The position numbers and the translations under genes were made by a program. From Flavobacteriales bacterium (GTDB taxonomy: Bacteria > Bacteroidota > Bacteroidia > UBA10329), in NCBI GenBank assembly GCA_021739695.1, contig JAIPBM010000016.1, positions 1-64,000 of the forward strand: a stretch of 64,000 nt of DNA. The letters run 5' to 3'. Below are positions 16,714-26,280 of this stretch, one piece after another (the stretch's first letter is position 1; the number at the start of each line of letters is the position of its first letter). Under the pieces are notes generated by a model, which had not been told where the DNA came from, searched no databases, and saw only the letters and a list, made by a program, of their open reading frames with translations.

Positions 16714-17886
16714 CTATTTTTTTCCTCGTTTTTGAGGAGTGAGTTCCTCTTTCTCGGTTCCATTCAAAAACTTAAGTGCCACGTTGACAGGAACGCGTTT
16801 TTTGCGATTGAAAGCGGTGACGAACGCATCGGTCAGCCCTTGCTGCTGCAACATGTCGCGATGTTTCTGTGCTTCTTCGTAAGTATCGAATTTACCAGCG
16901 GTGAGAATGGTGAGGTCGTTTTCGCGCACTTCCTTTAGTTTGTCCACTTCAAAATAATAAGAGCGTAGGTCTTTTGGAAGCGTTTCTGCAAACGCACCGA
17001 TCTGTACACGGAATTCAATTTTGCCTTTCAGGTCGGAGTGAATGTTGTGGTCGTTGAGCGAAACCACTTCTTCTCCGTAACGCTCCGGTTGATTGATATC
17101 TACAATGAATGCATCTGGATAACCATTGGAACGCACTTCTTCCAACAACTCTTCTGCCTGCGAACGGAAGCTCAGATTTCCGATAACGTATCGGTAGATC
17201 TTGTTCTCATCTACATAAACCCCCACATTTTTCAGTTTCGGAAATTCAATCGTGTAAGCAGGATTGATGGACGCGCTTACTTGAACACCATAAAGCACCG
17301 AATTGGTGGTGTAATTCACTTCGCGCGTCACTACTTCGGGCTCGTCTGGTTGCATGCTTACCAAACGGTCTTTTAGGTAATTGGAAGAATGCGTGTTGAT
17401 GTAATTCCGTGTTTTGATCTCTTGCGCCATGCGCATTGGTTCGTGGCAGAGTTCAATCCATTTCACAGCCTCATTGGTGTAAAATGGATCTCCTTGAGAG
17501 AAAACCTGCACAAACTTATTGTAGCGGTCCAAGGCTTTATCGCAGTCTTTCAATCTACTGTAAGCAATCACCAAATAGTACCAGCAGAATTCAGGTTCGC
17601 CCATGCCTGGGTCGATATCCGTCTTGCTATAATCGTCAGCGGCTTTTTCGAGATAACCAACCGCTTCTTCAATCCTAATTCCCTCTTTTACCAAGCACAT
17701 TCCGAGGAAATAGTTATTCGGTGCTGCCGTGGCATCTGCTTTCATCAATTCTTCCAAGATCGGAATTGCTTCGCGGGTTTTGTTGGATGCGATCAGAATC
17801 TTCGCCTTTTCCAATTGCGACTCAACGGCAAACGAAGCGGTGCACAGCAGCACGCTGGTAATGAGTGTGGTCAATATCTTATTCAT
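16714..17886 (-). CDS. Secreted TPR protein with two SPOR-like domains
   Basis: A 390-residue protein with a cleavable signal peptide (CTASFAVES). TPR-like helices lie at about residues 24-150. Two SPOR-like repeats follow, around residues 195-275 (YGVQVSASINPAY ... YRYVIGNLSFRSQAEELLEEV) and 293-365 (FRVQIGAFAETLP ... LTILTAGKFDTYEEAQKHRDML). SPOR domains bind denuded peptidoglycan, so a periplasmic cell-wall or division role is likely. The C-terminus is basic. The gene overlaps terC by 8 bases, so the two are coupled. Confidence 0.8.
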   Translation of the reverse strand: MNKILTTLITSVLLCTASFAVESQLEKAKILIASNKTREAIPILEELMKADATAAPNNYFLGMCLVKEGIRIEEAVGYLEKAADDYSKTDIDPGMGEPEFCWYYLVIAYSRLKDCDKALDRYNKFVQVFSQGDPFYTNEAVKWIELCHEPMRMAQEIKTRNYINTHSSNYLKDRLVSMQPDEPEVVTREVNYTTNSVLYGVQVSASINPAYTIEFPKLKNVGVYVDENKIYRYVIGNLSFRSQAEELLEEVRSNGYPDAFIVDINQPERYGEEVVSLNDHNIHSDLKGKIEFRVQIGAFAETLPKDLRSYYFEVDKLKEVRENDLTILTAGKFDTYEEAQKHRDMLQQQGLTDAFVTAFNRKKRVPVNVALKFLNGTEKEELTPQKRGKK

Positions 17887-18634
17887 CGTCAGCAGTCATG
17901 TGTTTGTTGAGTTTAACGGCACTCTTCGATTTTCGTAATCGCATGTTCACCATTTCCACCACGAGTGAAAAAGCAACTGCGAAATAGATGTATCCTTTTG
18001 GCACATGGAAACCCAATGCATCCAAAATCAGCATAAAACCAATAAGAATAAGGAACGCGAGTGCGAGAATCTGAAGAGTAGGGTGCTGATTGATGAATTT
18101 GCTGATAACGCCCGAAAACAGCATCATCACGATCATGGAAAGTACGACCGCACCAATCATAATAAGTACGTGCTCTGTAAGTCCGATGGCCGTTAGAATG
18201 GAATCGAAGCTGAAAACCATGTCAAGTGCTACTATCTGGATAAGTGCGTTGGAGAGGGACAAGGCCTTTTTCGCTACTTTTTGTTCTTGGTCTTCATTCA
18301 CACCTTCCAATTTGTGGTGGATTTCGGTTGTGCTTTTGCCCAACAGGAAAAGTCCTCCAGCCATCAGAATCAGGTCGCGGCCGCTTACCGCATGTTCAAA
18401 AACGGTGAACAATGGTTCTGAGAAACCAATGATCCAGGTAATGCCGAGCAACAAGCCGATGCGAAAAACAAGTGCTAGCATAAGGCCGATGTTCCGTCCT
18501 TTTGCCTGTTCGTTTATGGGCAGTTTGTCTGTTACAATGGATATGAAAATGATGTTGTCGATTCCGAGAACGATTTCGAGAAAGGTTAGCGTAAGAAGCG
18601 CAATCCAAGTTTCTGAATGCAAGAATATTTCCAT
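17879..18634 (-). CDS. TerC-family integral membrane protein
   Basis: A 251-residue protein from the ATG at 18634 (MEIFLHSETWIALLTLTFLE). The longer frame to 18691 adds a non-conserved 19-residue head. The TerC signature EIVLGIDNIIF with its conserved Asp lies in helix 1, and a second, similar acidic motif DMVFSFDSIL lies near the middle. These mark a metal-site membrane protein linked to tellurite resistance or manganese export and to metalation of secreted proteins. It has seven or so membrane helices and ends with a basic then acidic tail. Confidence 0.88.
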   Translation of the reverse strand: MEIFLHSETWIALLTLTFLEIVLGIDNIIFISIVTDKLPINEQAKGRNIGLMLALVFRIGLLLGITWIIGFSEPLFTVFEHAVSGRDLILMAGGLFLLGKSTTEIHHKLEGVNEDQEQKVAKKALSLSNALIQIVALDMVFSFDSILTAIGLTEHVLIMIGAVVLSMIVMMLFSGVISKFINQHPTLQILALAFLILIGFMLILDALGFHVPKGYIYFAVAFSLVVEMVNMRLRKSKSAVKLNKHMTADDE

Positions 18635-18756
18635 GGAGTGAAGGTATTCTGAGTTTCCTGCGAAGTTCAAAGAACACCTCATTCTTTGCACACAGTCGCG
18701 TGTTAATTATCAACACCTGTGCATCAATTATCGAGCGAATGTTACCTTGATCCCCG

Positions 18757-21525
18757 ATGAAAACCTTTTTGGATGAGATTGCTGAGGAGCTGCTGAAGGA
18801 CGGTTCCAACGATATTTCGAAGACCTGTATCGTGCTGCCAAACCGCAGAGCAGGCGTGTTTCTTCGCGATGCCATTTCTAGGCAAAGCGATCGGGCCATT
18901 TGGGCGCCATCAATTCTTTCTATCGAAGATTTTGTATTCCAACTGTCAGACATTGTCAAGGCCGATCAGACCACGTTGCTGTTCAGTTTCTATGAGGTTT
19001 ATCGGCAGTCGGTAACCGATCCGCAGACCATTGAACAGTTTGCCAATTGGGCGCCAACATTCCTTTCAGATATCAACGAATTGGATCTGAACCTGATCGA
19101 TGCGGAAGATATTTTTCAGCAACTGCATGCTGTAGAACGTATTTCAAGATGGAATCCGGAAACGGGAAAAGCCACCGAATTCCAGCAAAAACACCTCGAT
19201 TTTGTGAAGCAGCTTTATCCTTTCTATCAGCAGCTTCGCGAGGTTTTGAACGGCAGAAAGGTCGGATATCAAGGAATGGCGTTCCGTTCGGTGGCCGAAA
19301 ACATCGAAACGGTTATTGCCAACACACATTTCGAACGGATATGGTTTGCGGGTTTCAACGCACTTACTATTTCGGAAGAGAAAATGCTGAATGCTTGGCA
19401 ACAATCAGGCAAAGCCAAGATATTTTGGGACATGGATTCGTTCTATGCTGATGATCCGATGCACGAAGCAGGGCATTACATCAGGCGATTCCGAAGTGGC
19501 GAAAGCGAACTCAAAATTGCTGCCGATTTTCTATGGAAGGGCAATCGACTTTCCACTGATCCTAAAGAAATTCATCTCATTGCCACGCAACGGAACATGA
19601 CGCAAGCGTTCGTTGCAGGAACGATCTTGAACAGACGTTTGATGGCTGAACGAGATACGGTGATGGCGAATTCGGCAGTAGTTCTGAACGATGAGCAGTT
19701 GCTGATTCCGCTTTTAAGCGCAATTCCAGCCGATCTGAATGGCGTGAACATCACAATGGGTTATGGTTTGACCTATTCGCAAAGCGCCACGTTTGTGGAA
19801 CATCTGTTTGCCCTTTACACTCGATTCAGGGAGCACGGAAGTCGCTTTTATCACGCTGATGTGGCTGCCTTGGCCGAAGGTGCGTTTTTGAAATTGACCG
19901 AAGATAAACTTGCCAATCAACTGAAATTGCGAAAGCAGGTTTATTTCAGCGTGGAAGAATTGCAGGGTTCTGCCATTTCCGCTATGATCTTCAATAACGA
20001 AATGTCATCCGTTGCTGGATTTCTTTTGGGTTTGCAGCGCATCCTTCAGTACTTCGGAAACAGTTTGCGAGAAGCGGAAGATGCTTCGTTGGAAGGTGAA
20101 TTCCTGTTTTTGCTTGCAACACAAACGCAACGGCTTATCGATCTCACAGCCGAATTCGGAAGCATCGATTCTATAAAAACCTTGCATTCGTTCTGGAAAC
20201 AATTGCTGCGCGGACAACAACTTGATTTTGTGGGCGAGCCGCTCAAAGGTTTGCAGGTGATGGGAATGCTCGAAACGCGTAACCTCGATTTTGAGGAAGT
20301 GATCATGCTTGGGGTGAACGAGGGAAATCTGCCTTCCAATGCACATTCCAATTCGTATTTCACTTTCGATATTCGAAGAGCGTATGGATTGGCTTGTCAG
20401 AACGAGCGCGATGCGGTTACTGCTTACCATTTCTATCGCTTGTTGCAGCGAGCAAAGAAGGTTTATCTCATTTATGATCAAGACACCGATTCGCTTGGAA
20501 GAGGGGAGATGAGTCGCTACGTTCGGCAATTGTTGATGGAGAAAAAGGACAACATCACCTTGCATCAGTGGAATGTAGACCAGGAAATTCCATTTGGAGG
20601 ATTAGCGCTGCCGATAAGCATCCAAAAAACAGATCACGAATTCGCCAAGCTCCAACAATTGGCCGAAAAAGGGTTTTCGCCTTCGGCTCTGAACACGTAC
20701 AGGAGCTGTTCCCTCAAATATTATTTCCGCTACATCGCTGGCATTGGAGAGCCCGATAAGCTAACCGAAGAAATGGATCACGCCAAATTCGGAACGGCAG
20801 TTCACGATACCTTGGAAGAACTGTACAAACCGTATCTGAATAGGCCGCTTTCTGAAGCGATACTCCAAGCAGCCAAAAAAAGATTCGATCCTATTTTAAA
20901 AAGCAATTTCGCCAAACAGTTGGCCACAGGAAATGAGTTGACAGGAAAGAATCTGTTGATCTTTGAAGTGGCATCTTCCTACGTAAATCGTGTGTTGGAC
21001 CACGATCTGAAGACCATTCGGTCTGGCAACATCATCACTCCATTGGAATTGGAAACAGTACTTTCAAGCAGCTATCAGTTAAACCTTGATGAGCAATCCG
21101 TGACCATCAATCTAAAAGGAATGGCAGATAGGATTGACAGACTTTCTGATGGCACCGTCCGATTGATCGACTATAAAACGGGTTCGTTCGATAAGAAAAC
21201 GGAAATAAAGCAGTTGGAGGATTTTGACTCCAGTAAGGCCGATCATGCTTTTCAGTTACTCACTTATTTGGTGATGTATTCAGAAAATCAACCAATCAAT
21301 TCGATTAAGCCAACGGTGTTTTACTTGCGTTCACAGCAAGTGGAGCGTCCGATTTCGGTGTCCGAAAACAAGATTGAACTGCATGATGCTGCTTTGGTTG
21401 ATTACGGCAAGGAGCGAATCACGGAATTGCTTCAAGATCTGTTCAGTCCAGAAAACTCATTTGAACAGACCGAAGATCGAATGACCTGTCAAACCTGCGA
21501 TTTCAATCAGGTATGTCAGCGCTAA
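18757..21525 (+). CDS. PD-(D/E)XK nuclease, AddB-like
   Basis: A 922-residue protein. The N-terminal two thirds resemble the inactivated helicase part of AddB; VLPNRRAGVFLRDA replaces a true Walker A. The C-terminal nuclease domain begins at SALNTYRSCSLKYYFRY (around residue 650), then FGTAVHDTLEELY and RLIDYKTGSFDKK, which carries the catalytic D...K core. It ends with CQTCDFNQVC (911-920). These three Cys plus the one near residue 653 should hold an AddB-type iron-sulfur cluster. Such proteins act in double-strand-break end resection. No AddA-like helicase gene is adjacent, so the partner must be elsewhere. Confidence 0.85.
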   Translation: MKTFLDEIAEELLKDGSNDISKTCIVLPNRRAGVFLRDAISRQSDRAIWAPSILSIEDFVFQLSDIVKADQTTLLFSFYEVYRQSVTDPQTIEQFANWAPTFLSDINELDLNLIDAEDIFQQLHAVERISRWNPETGKATEFQQKHLDFVKQLYPFYQQLREVLNGRKVGYQGMAFRSVAENIETVIANTHFERIWFAGFNALTISEEKMLNAWQQSGKAKIFWDMDSFYADDPMHEAGHYIRRFRSGESELKIAADFLWKGNRLSTDPKEIHLIATQRNMTQAFVAGTILNRRLMAERDTVMANSAVVLNDEQLLIPLLSAIPADLNGVNITMGYGLTYSQSATFVEHLFALYTRFREHGSRFYHADVAALAEGAFLKLTEDKLANQLKLRKQVYFSVEELQGSAISAMIFNNEMSSVAGFLLGLQRILQYFGNSLREAEDASLEGEFLFLLATQTQRLIDLTAEFGSIDSIKTLHSFWKQLLRGQQLDFVGEPLKGLQVMGMLETRNLDFEEVIMLGVNEGNLPSNAHSNSYFTFDIRRAYGLACQNERDAVTAYHFYRLLQRAKKVYLIYDQDTDSLGRGEMSRYVRQLLMEKKDNITLHQWNVDQEIPFGGLALPISIQKTDHEFAKLQQLAEKGFSPSALNTYRSCSLKYYFRYIAGIGEPDKLTEEMDHAKFGTAVHDTLEELYKPYLNRPLSEAILQAAKKRFDPILKSNFAKQLATGNELTGKNLLIFEVASSYVNRVLDHDLKTIRSGNIITPLELETVLSSSYQLNLDEQSVTINLKGMADRIDRLSDGTVRLIDYKTGSFDKKTEIKQLEDFDSSKADHAFQLLTYLVMYSENQPINSIKPTVFYLRSQQVERPISVSENKIELHDAALVDYGKERITELLQDLFSPENSFEQTEDRMTCQTCDFNQVCQR

Positions 21526-21585
21526 AGCAACGCTGACGCAATTGTCCGTCTGTCGTATTGGTTACGAATTCGTTAAATGTCAATG

Positions 21586-21603
21586 GTTGACACGATTGTC
21601 AAC
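21586..21603. promoter_or_regulatory. Perfect inverted repeat GTTGACA-N4-TGTCAAC (possible operator)
   Basis: Seven-base arms separated by CGAT. It lies about 12 bases upstream of a TATTTTCG element (around 21617-21624) and 37 bases upstream of the ATG at 21640, a good place for a regulator to act on the -33 region. The regulator is unknown. Confidence 0.4.
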
Positions 21604-21639
21604 TGCATTAAAAAAGTATTTTCGCATCGCTTTAAATCA

Positions 21640-24561
21640 ATGAAAATGAAAAGAATAGCTACTCTTATTGCATTTGTAATTGCATTTGTCACGTTTCAAA
21701 CGAACACGGCCGATGCTCAATGTCCTGGTTGTACCATCGATGCCACCTGCGGTGTTGGCGTAAGTCCTGTGGCACCGGCTTTATGTCCTGCCGTACTTCC
21801 AAATGGAATGCAAGGCGTTTATTATGATGAGAACGCTACCTTTTTCATGCCTCGGGATTTTGTGGACGCTGCTTCAGGACAGTCTGTAACGCTTAACACG
21901 ATTACAGTTACCAGCGTAACAGGAATGCCGCAAGGTTTGAGTTATCAGTGCGATCAGCCAGGTTGTGCTTACACCGTTACCACCGATCCGCTAACTCAAC
22001 GTGGCTGCGTTAAAATGTGTGGAACGCCAACGGTTCCTGGAAACTACAATATCGTTATTTCGGTTGTGGCCAATGTTGGTACGCCAATTGGAACGATCAA
22101 TCAGCCAACAGGATTTACAATTCCATTGACCATTGATCCTGCACCGGGTGGCAACTGCTGCTTCAGTTTCAATCCTCCTTCTGCTTGCGGAAGTTTGGAT
22201 GTGACTTACGAAGGGCTGTTGAATTTTGAGCCTTTGCAACCAACAACTTACGATTGGGATTTTGGAAATGGCAACACGTCTACAAGCGCAACTCCACCAG
22301 TTCAATCGTATACAACTCCAGGTGATTTTTATCCTGAGTTGGTAACGACCGTTTACAATTATGTAGTTACAGACATCGACTTTACAGCAGCAGGTTCAAA
22401 CTGGTGTGGTGATGTTGAGGAAATTTCATTCCTAGGTGTTTGTCAGGGCTCGCCTGATATTTACTACACATTCACAAACGGAAACCAAAGCGTGCAGTCA
22501 AGTGCAGGAAGCAATAGCTTGTCGCAATCATGGACAAATCAGGGTCTGGTTCTTGAAAACAACCTTTTGTCGTTCCAATTCTGGGATTCTGACGGAACTT
22601 CTGCAGATGACAACCTCGGTGTTTTTTCGCTTAACGTCACGAGCACAGGCACCTTTCAGTTCAGCACATTCGTAAATGGTAATCAAGAAGGTTTCGGCAC
22701 CGTTACTATCGGTACAGAAGTGGAAACGGTTTACACCACAACAGACACCGTTTCTGTTTTTCCAATTCCTGCTCAACCGCAGTTAGTTTTCAGTCCAGCT
22801 CAGGAGGTTTGTGTTGGAGATTCAATTCTGATTTCTGGTCCAGCAGGTCCGTATCAATATCAATGGAAACAGGCCGGTTCGTTTATTTCCGATTCAATTG
22901 CTGTTTGGGTTAACGAAACTGATTACTATGCTCTATTGATCATCGATACCAACTACTACTGTGGAATTGAATCAGATTCTGCACTTGTTCAATTATTCAC
23001 AAATCCATTGCCTCCCGTCATTGCGTACAATAGTAACACGGGTAATATGGAGGTTACCAATAATCCGAATGGATATGACGTAGAATGGTATGTTGATGGC
23101 GTTGTGGTTCAGGGCGAAACAGGAGATACACTAGCGAATGTTGGTGTTGGCCCATATGCGGCTATTTACTTGAACGGTGGACTTTGCGCTTCAGGTCAGT
23201 CTACAGAATATTCTTTATGCCTGCCGGCTTCAATTCAACCACTCAATAATGACACACTTTGCTGTGGTGATATGGTGACTTTCGATGCGAGTGGCTTTGA
23301 AGTGAATCCTTTCAGCACAATTGCTTGGGCGGTAACACCTCAGTCTGCTGGTCCAGTAACAGATCAGCAAAGCGCCACGATGGCTGGAGATAATGGACAG
23401 ATTTTATCTGAATATGGTCCAGTGGTTGATTTTTCGCGCAACTGCGTAAGCTACGCAGACAGCGTTGCTTCTGGAAGTTATTACGTAACGCCATTTGCAA
23501 TTGAAAATCCGAACGTAACACCGCTGACTTACGATACACTTCAAGGATGTTCTCCTTATGCGGAAATATGCCCAGCATTAAGCGCTGCTGATGATAACTG
23601 GGAGATTTTTCCAATGGTTTTCACCTTCCCAGATAACTCAACGTTGAATGTGAATGATGCGATCGCATTCGGTCTTCCAATCACACAACAGTTACTTGAT
23701 CTTGCTGGCGGACTTCCTTGTTTGGCACTGACGGATCTGTTCCGTGGTAATCCAAATGGCGTTTGGACAATCAGTGTGACGAACACCGGAACTACTGCGT
23801 TGGATATGTCGGTGCCAGATTTCGTTGTCATCAACTCTGTTGATAGTTGTAACCTTATTACTGAGGATGAAACCTATTTGATTGAAGGTGTTGACGTGAC
23901 CGCCAATCCTGGTCAAACCGTGACTATCAGCTTCAATATTCCACCACTTCCAAGTAATTTTCCTTCTGTGAGCCCTGAGTGCTCTGCATTTGGCGAACCG
24001 ATTTTGATCACGTTCAAGGATTGTTTCCCTGAATTGACCAACAACTTGGTTATTACCGGTATTGTCAGTAATCCAACCTTGGATTTCCAGAACAACTACA
24101 TCTACGGAAACATCGATGTGACCATCACTGGAGGAACACTTCCTTACACTATTTCATGGGCTGATGGACCAACAAGCGAAGATCGATTGAACCTTCAACC
24201 AGGAACATACACGATCAATGTTGAGGATGCCAATGGATTAACAGCTTCTGAAACATTCGTGCTTACTGGACCATATCTTGGCATTGAAGATTTGAACCGT
24301 TATGGATTCTCCTTGGGGCAAAGCGTTCCAAATCCTACAACTGGAAATTCGCTGATCTCTTTTCAAAGCAACATTCAGGATAACTTCACATTCATTGTGC
24401 GCGATGCCTCAGGTAGAGAAGTTGCCAGAATGGCTGTTCCTGCCAAGCAAGGAGAGAATAGAATCCTATTTGACGGAAGCAACTTGAGCTCTGGTCTTTA
24501 CACATATTCCCTTTCCAATGGAACGAATGCGTTGACCGAGCGCATGATCATCAACAAGTAA
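21640..24561 (+). CDS. Large T9SS-secreted protein with PKD-like domain
   Basis: 973 residues from the ATG at 21640 (MKMKRIATLIAFVIAF). An upstream in-frame ATG at 21577 would put the inverted repeat and promoter inside the coding region. The signal peptide ends at ADAQ. Features in order: a Cys-rich segment, a PKD-like domain (YDWDFGNGNTSTSATPPVQSY, YTTPGDFYPELVTT), further Ig-like modules, and a proprotein-convertase-P-like beta region (LFRGNPNGVWTISVTNTGTT) near residue 730. It ends with a type A sorting domain (LGQSVPNPTTGNSLISF ... GLYTYSLSNG). It is likely a cell-surface adhesin or matrix protein; no enzyme motif is seen. A terminator follows. Confidence 0.82.
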   Translation: MKMKRIATLIAFVIAFVTFQTNTADAQCPGCTIDATCGVGVSPVAPALCPAVLPNGMQGVYYDENATFFMPRDFVDAASGQSVTLNTITVTSVTGMPQGLSYQCDQPGCAYTVTTDPLTQRGCVKMCGTPTVPGNYNIVISVVANVGTPIGTINQPTGFTIPLTIDPAPGGNCCFSFNPPSACGSLDVTYEGLLNFEPLQPTTYDWDFGNGNTSTSATPPVQSYTTPGDFYPELVTTVYNYVVTDIDFTAAGSNWCGDVEEISFLGVCQGSPDIYYTFTNGNQSVQSSAGSNSLSQSWTNQGLVLENNLLSFQFWDSDGTSADDNLGVFSLNVTSTGTFQFSTFVNGNQEGFGTVTIGTEVETVYTTTDTVSVFPIPAQPQLVFSPAQEVCVGDSILISGPAGPYQYQWKQAGSFISDSIAVWVNETDYYALLIIDTNYYCGIESDSALVQLFTNPLPPVIAYNSNTGNMEVTNNPNGYDVEWYVDGVVVQGETGDTLANVGVGPYAAIYLNGGLCASGQSTEYSLCLPASIQPLNNDTLCCGDMVTFDASGFEVNPFSTIAWAVTPQSAGPVTDQQSATMAGDNGQILSEYGPVVDFSRNCVSYADSVASGSYYVTPFAIENPNVTPLTYDTLQGCSPYAEICPALSAADDNWEIFPMVFTFPDNSTLNVNDAIAFGLPITQQLLDLAGGLPCLALTDLFRGNPNGVWTISVTNTGTTALDMSVPDFVVINSVDSCNLITEDETYLIEGVDVTANPGQTVTISFNIPPLPSNFPSVSPECSAFGEPILITFKDCFPELTNNLVITGIVSNPTLDFQNNYIYGNIDVTITGGTLPYTISWADGPTSEDRLNLQPGTYTINVEDANGLTASETFVLTGPYLGIEDLNRYGFSLGQSVPNPTTGNSLISFQSNIQDNFTFIVRDASGREVARMAVPAKQGENRILFDGSNLSSGLYTYSLSNGTNALTERMIINK

Positions 24562-24573
24562 CAATTATTACAA

Positions 24574-24612
24574 AAGGTTCCTTGATCATTTATGGTCGAG
24601 GAACCTTCTTTG
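24574..24612 (+). terminator. Rho-independent terminator
   Basis: AAGGTTCCT (24574-24582) pairs perfectly with AGGAACCTT (24599-24607) across a 16-base loop, followed by CTTTG. It lies 12 bases after the stop of the large secreted protein gene. Confidence 0.65.
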
Positions 24613-24616
24613 CAAC

Positions 24617-24624
24617 TAGCTTTG
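24617..24624 (+). promoter_or_regulatory. -7 element TAGCTTTG
   Basis: Matches TAnnTTTG and ends 18 bases before the ATG of the lipoprotein gene at 24643, directly after the terminator of the previous gene. The -33 element is unclear. Confidence 0.4.
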
Positions 24625-24642
24625 TGTTTTAAATAAAAATCT

Positions 24643-25065
24643 ATGAAGCGACTTCTTTCTGTTCTCCTTGTATCCATTGTGCTCGTATCTTTCAATTCCT
24701 GTAACAAGAATCTTGATAAGGTGCTTTTTGGTACTTGGAGCGTGACCAAGGTTGAAGGGACATTGAATGTCAATGGCTTTTCTGTTTTTACCGGAGCAGA
24801 TCAAAACCCGACTGGGACCGTTGAGTTCAAAAGCAACGGAAGAGGAGAGCAAGACTACAGTTTTGTGTTTGCCGGAACTACTTATTCGCAAACTGGCACT
24901 TTCACTTGGGAAGCCAACGAAGACGAGATCATTATTGATCGTACCTCAGATCCAGATATGATCTGGGTACGAACGGTTGATACGGAGAACAGACAAGTGG
25001 CATCTTACAATATTGTTGTGGATGCTAATCAGAACTGGGATTATACCATAACGCTAGAGAAGTGA
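24643..25065 (+). CDS. Lipocalin-like lipoprotein
   Basis: A 140-residue protein with a lipobox SFNSC ending at Cys20. The body reads like the Bacteroidota lipocalin-like group: LFGTWSVTKVEG, then GTVEFKSNGRGE, and GTFTWEANEDEIIIDR, a beta-barrel of modest size. The ligand is unknown. Its 3' end overlaps the convergent arfB gene by 12 bases. Confidence 0.72.
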   Translation: MKRLLSVLLVSIVLVSFNSCNKNLDKVLFGTWSVTKVEGTLNVNGFSVFTGADQNPTGTVEFKSNGRGEQDYSFVFAGTTYSQTGTFTWEANEDEIIIDRTSDPDMIWVRTVDTENRQVASYNIVVDANQNWDYTITLEK

Positions 25066-25470
25066 TCGAGGGTTAAATCCTCTTCGGCTCTTTTTTTCCG
25101 AGCGGACTTTCTTATCCTCCAATCGTTTTCGTTTTACTGATTCAGGAATAGCAGTTTTCTTTCGGAGTTTCTTCTTTTTGAGCGCCAGGATCACCAGTTC
25201 AATCAGCCTTTCGGTTGCAAATGATTTGTTTCTGATCTGAGATCGGGTTTCTGAACTATCAACAGATAAAATCCCGTCTGAATTAATGCGGTTCTTTAAA
25301 CGTAAGGCAACTCGTGCTCGTTGGTTCTCATCCAACACCTGAGATTCGGAAACGTTAAATTGAGCGCTTACTTTGGTTTCCACCTTATTCACGTTCTGTC
25401 CGCCACTGCCCGAACTTCTCGATGTTCGATACGTGATTTCTTTCTCTATGGCATTACGAAGCGTCTGCAT
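25054..25470 (-). CDS. arfB: Alternative ribosome-rescue factor (RF-1 domain, ArfB/YaeJ)
   Basis: A 138-residue peptidyl-tRNA hydrolase that frees stalled ribosomes. The GGQ loop is in SRSSGSGGQNVNKVETKV (from residue 17). A lysine/arginine-rich C-terminal tail (KKKKLRKK ... KRKRLEDKKVRSEKKSRR) is what inserts into the mRNA channel. The length fits ArfB and not RF1 or RF2. It is the last gene of a minus-strand run with the GDPD gene 5 bases upstream. Confidence 0.92.
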   Translation of the reverse strand: MQTLRNAIEKEITYRTSRSSGSGGQNVNKVETKVSAQFNVSESQVLDENQRARVALRLKNRINSDGILSVDSSETRSQIRNKSFATERLIELVILALKKKKLRKKTAIPESVKRKRLEDKKVRSEKKSRRGFNPRSLL

Positions 25471-25475
25471 CAGTT

Positions 25476-26279
25476 TTAAGGTAAGATTCGCATCATGGAA
25501 GCAATATCGTCAGTTTGAATGATATCTGCCGATAGGAGCAATGCCTTTCGATTGGAGAAAACATCGCCACAACCCCAGATCATCACTTTGATTCCTGCAT
25601 TTTTAGCACGTTCAACATCTTCGGGCTTCAATAAATTCATTTCAATTGAAATCCCATCCAAATTGGATTTCACAGCTTGATCAATGTCTGCAGTCGGTTC
25701 GTGCGCATAGTAGAACAACTCGGCATTTACGCCAGCAGTTTTTACAATGGATAGAAGTTGTAGGTCTTGAGATTCTATGAGAAAACGGTATTGGGGAAAT
25801 GTGCTGGTTATCGAGTTCAACTGACGAACGAATACTTTCATGTCAACACCTTCATCTGGTTTTAGGTCTAACGAGAAAATGGTGCCATCGCGCCAATTTC
25901 CGTTCAAAATGCTAGCTAGATCTGAAATGGGTTCTGAGCTGAACCAGCCTGATGTTTGGCAAGAATTCAGTTCGCTGAAAGTTTTAGAAGCCACTGTTCC
26001 CGAACATTGGGTGGCTTTATCAAGCGAGCCATCGTGGAATGAAACTAAAACTGAATCATGCGTCATTTTCACATCAAGCTCAGTTCCATTGATCGGATAG
26101 GAAAGTGCTTCTTGAATCGATCGTTTCGAATCTAATGGAATGGAAGAGCGAACACCCATTCCACCGTGTCCCAGTATGATCGGTACATTTTCGATTTCAA
26201 TCGAGCGATGAATGTAAATCCATCCTGCAAGGAAAAATACCAGCAGCGCCAATCCTGCGATAAGGAATGGATTTTTCAA
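25476..26279 (-). CDS. Glycerophosphodiester phosphodiesterase family protein
   Basis: A 267-residue protein with one N-terminal membrane helix (LIAGLALLVFFLAGW). The GDPD barrel residues are present: HGGMG (the first catalytic His), GTELDVKMTHD (Glu and Asp metal ligands), VSFHDGSLDKAT (second His), and the late SIEMNLLKPEDVERAKNAG. HGG instead of the usual HRG is a small departure. It would hydrolyse glycerophosphodiesters in the periplasm. It lies 1 base from the upstream secreted protein gene and 5 bases from arfB, so an operon is likely. Confidence 0.85.
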   Translation of the reverse strand: MKNPFLIAGLALLVFFLAGWIYIHRSIEIENVPIILGHGGMGVRSSIPLDSKRSIQEALSYPINGTELDVKMTHDSVLVSFHDGSLDKATQCSGTVASKTFSELNSCQTSGWFSSEPISDLASILNGNWRDGTIFSLDLKPDEGVDMKVFVRQLNSITSTFPQYRFLIESQDLQLLSIVKTAGVNAELFYYAHEPTADIDQAVKSNLDGISIEMNLLKPEDVERAKNAGIKVMIWGCGDVFSNRKALLLSADIIQTDDIASMMRILP

Positions 26280-26280
26280 T

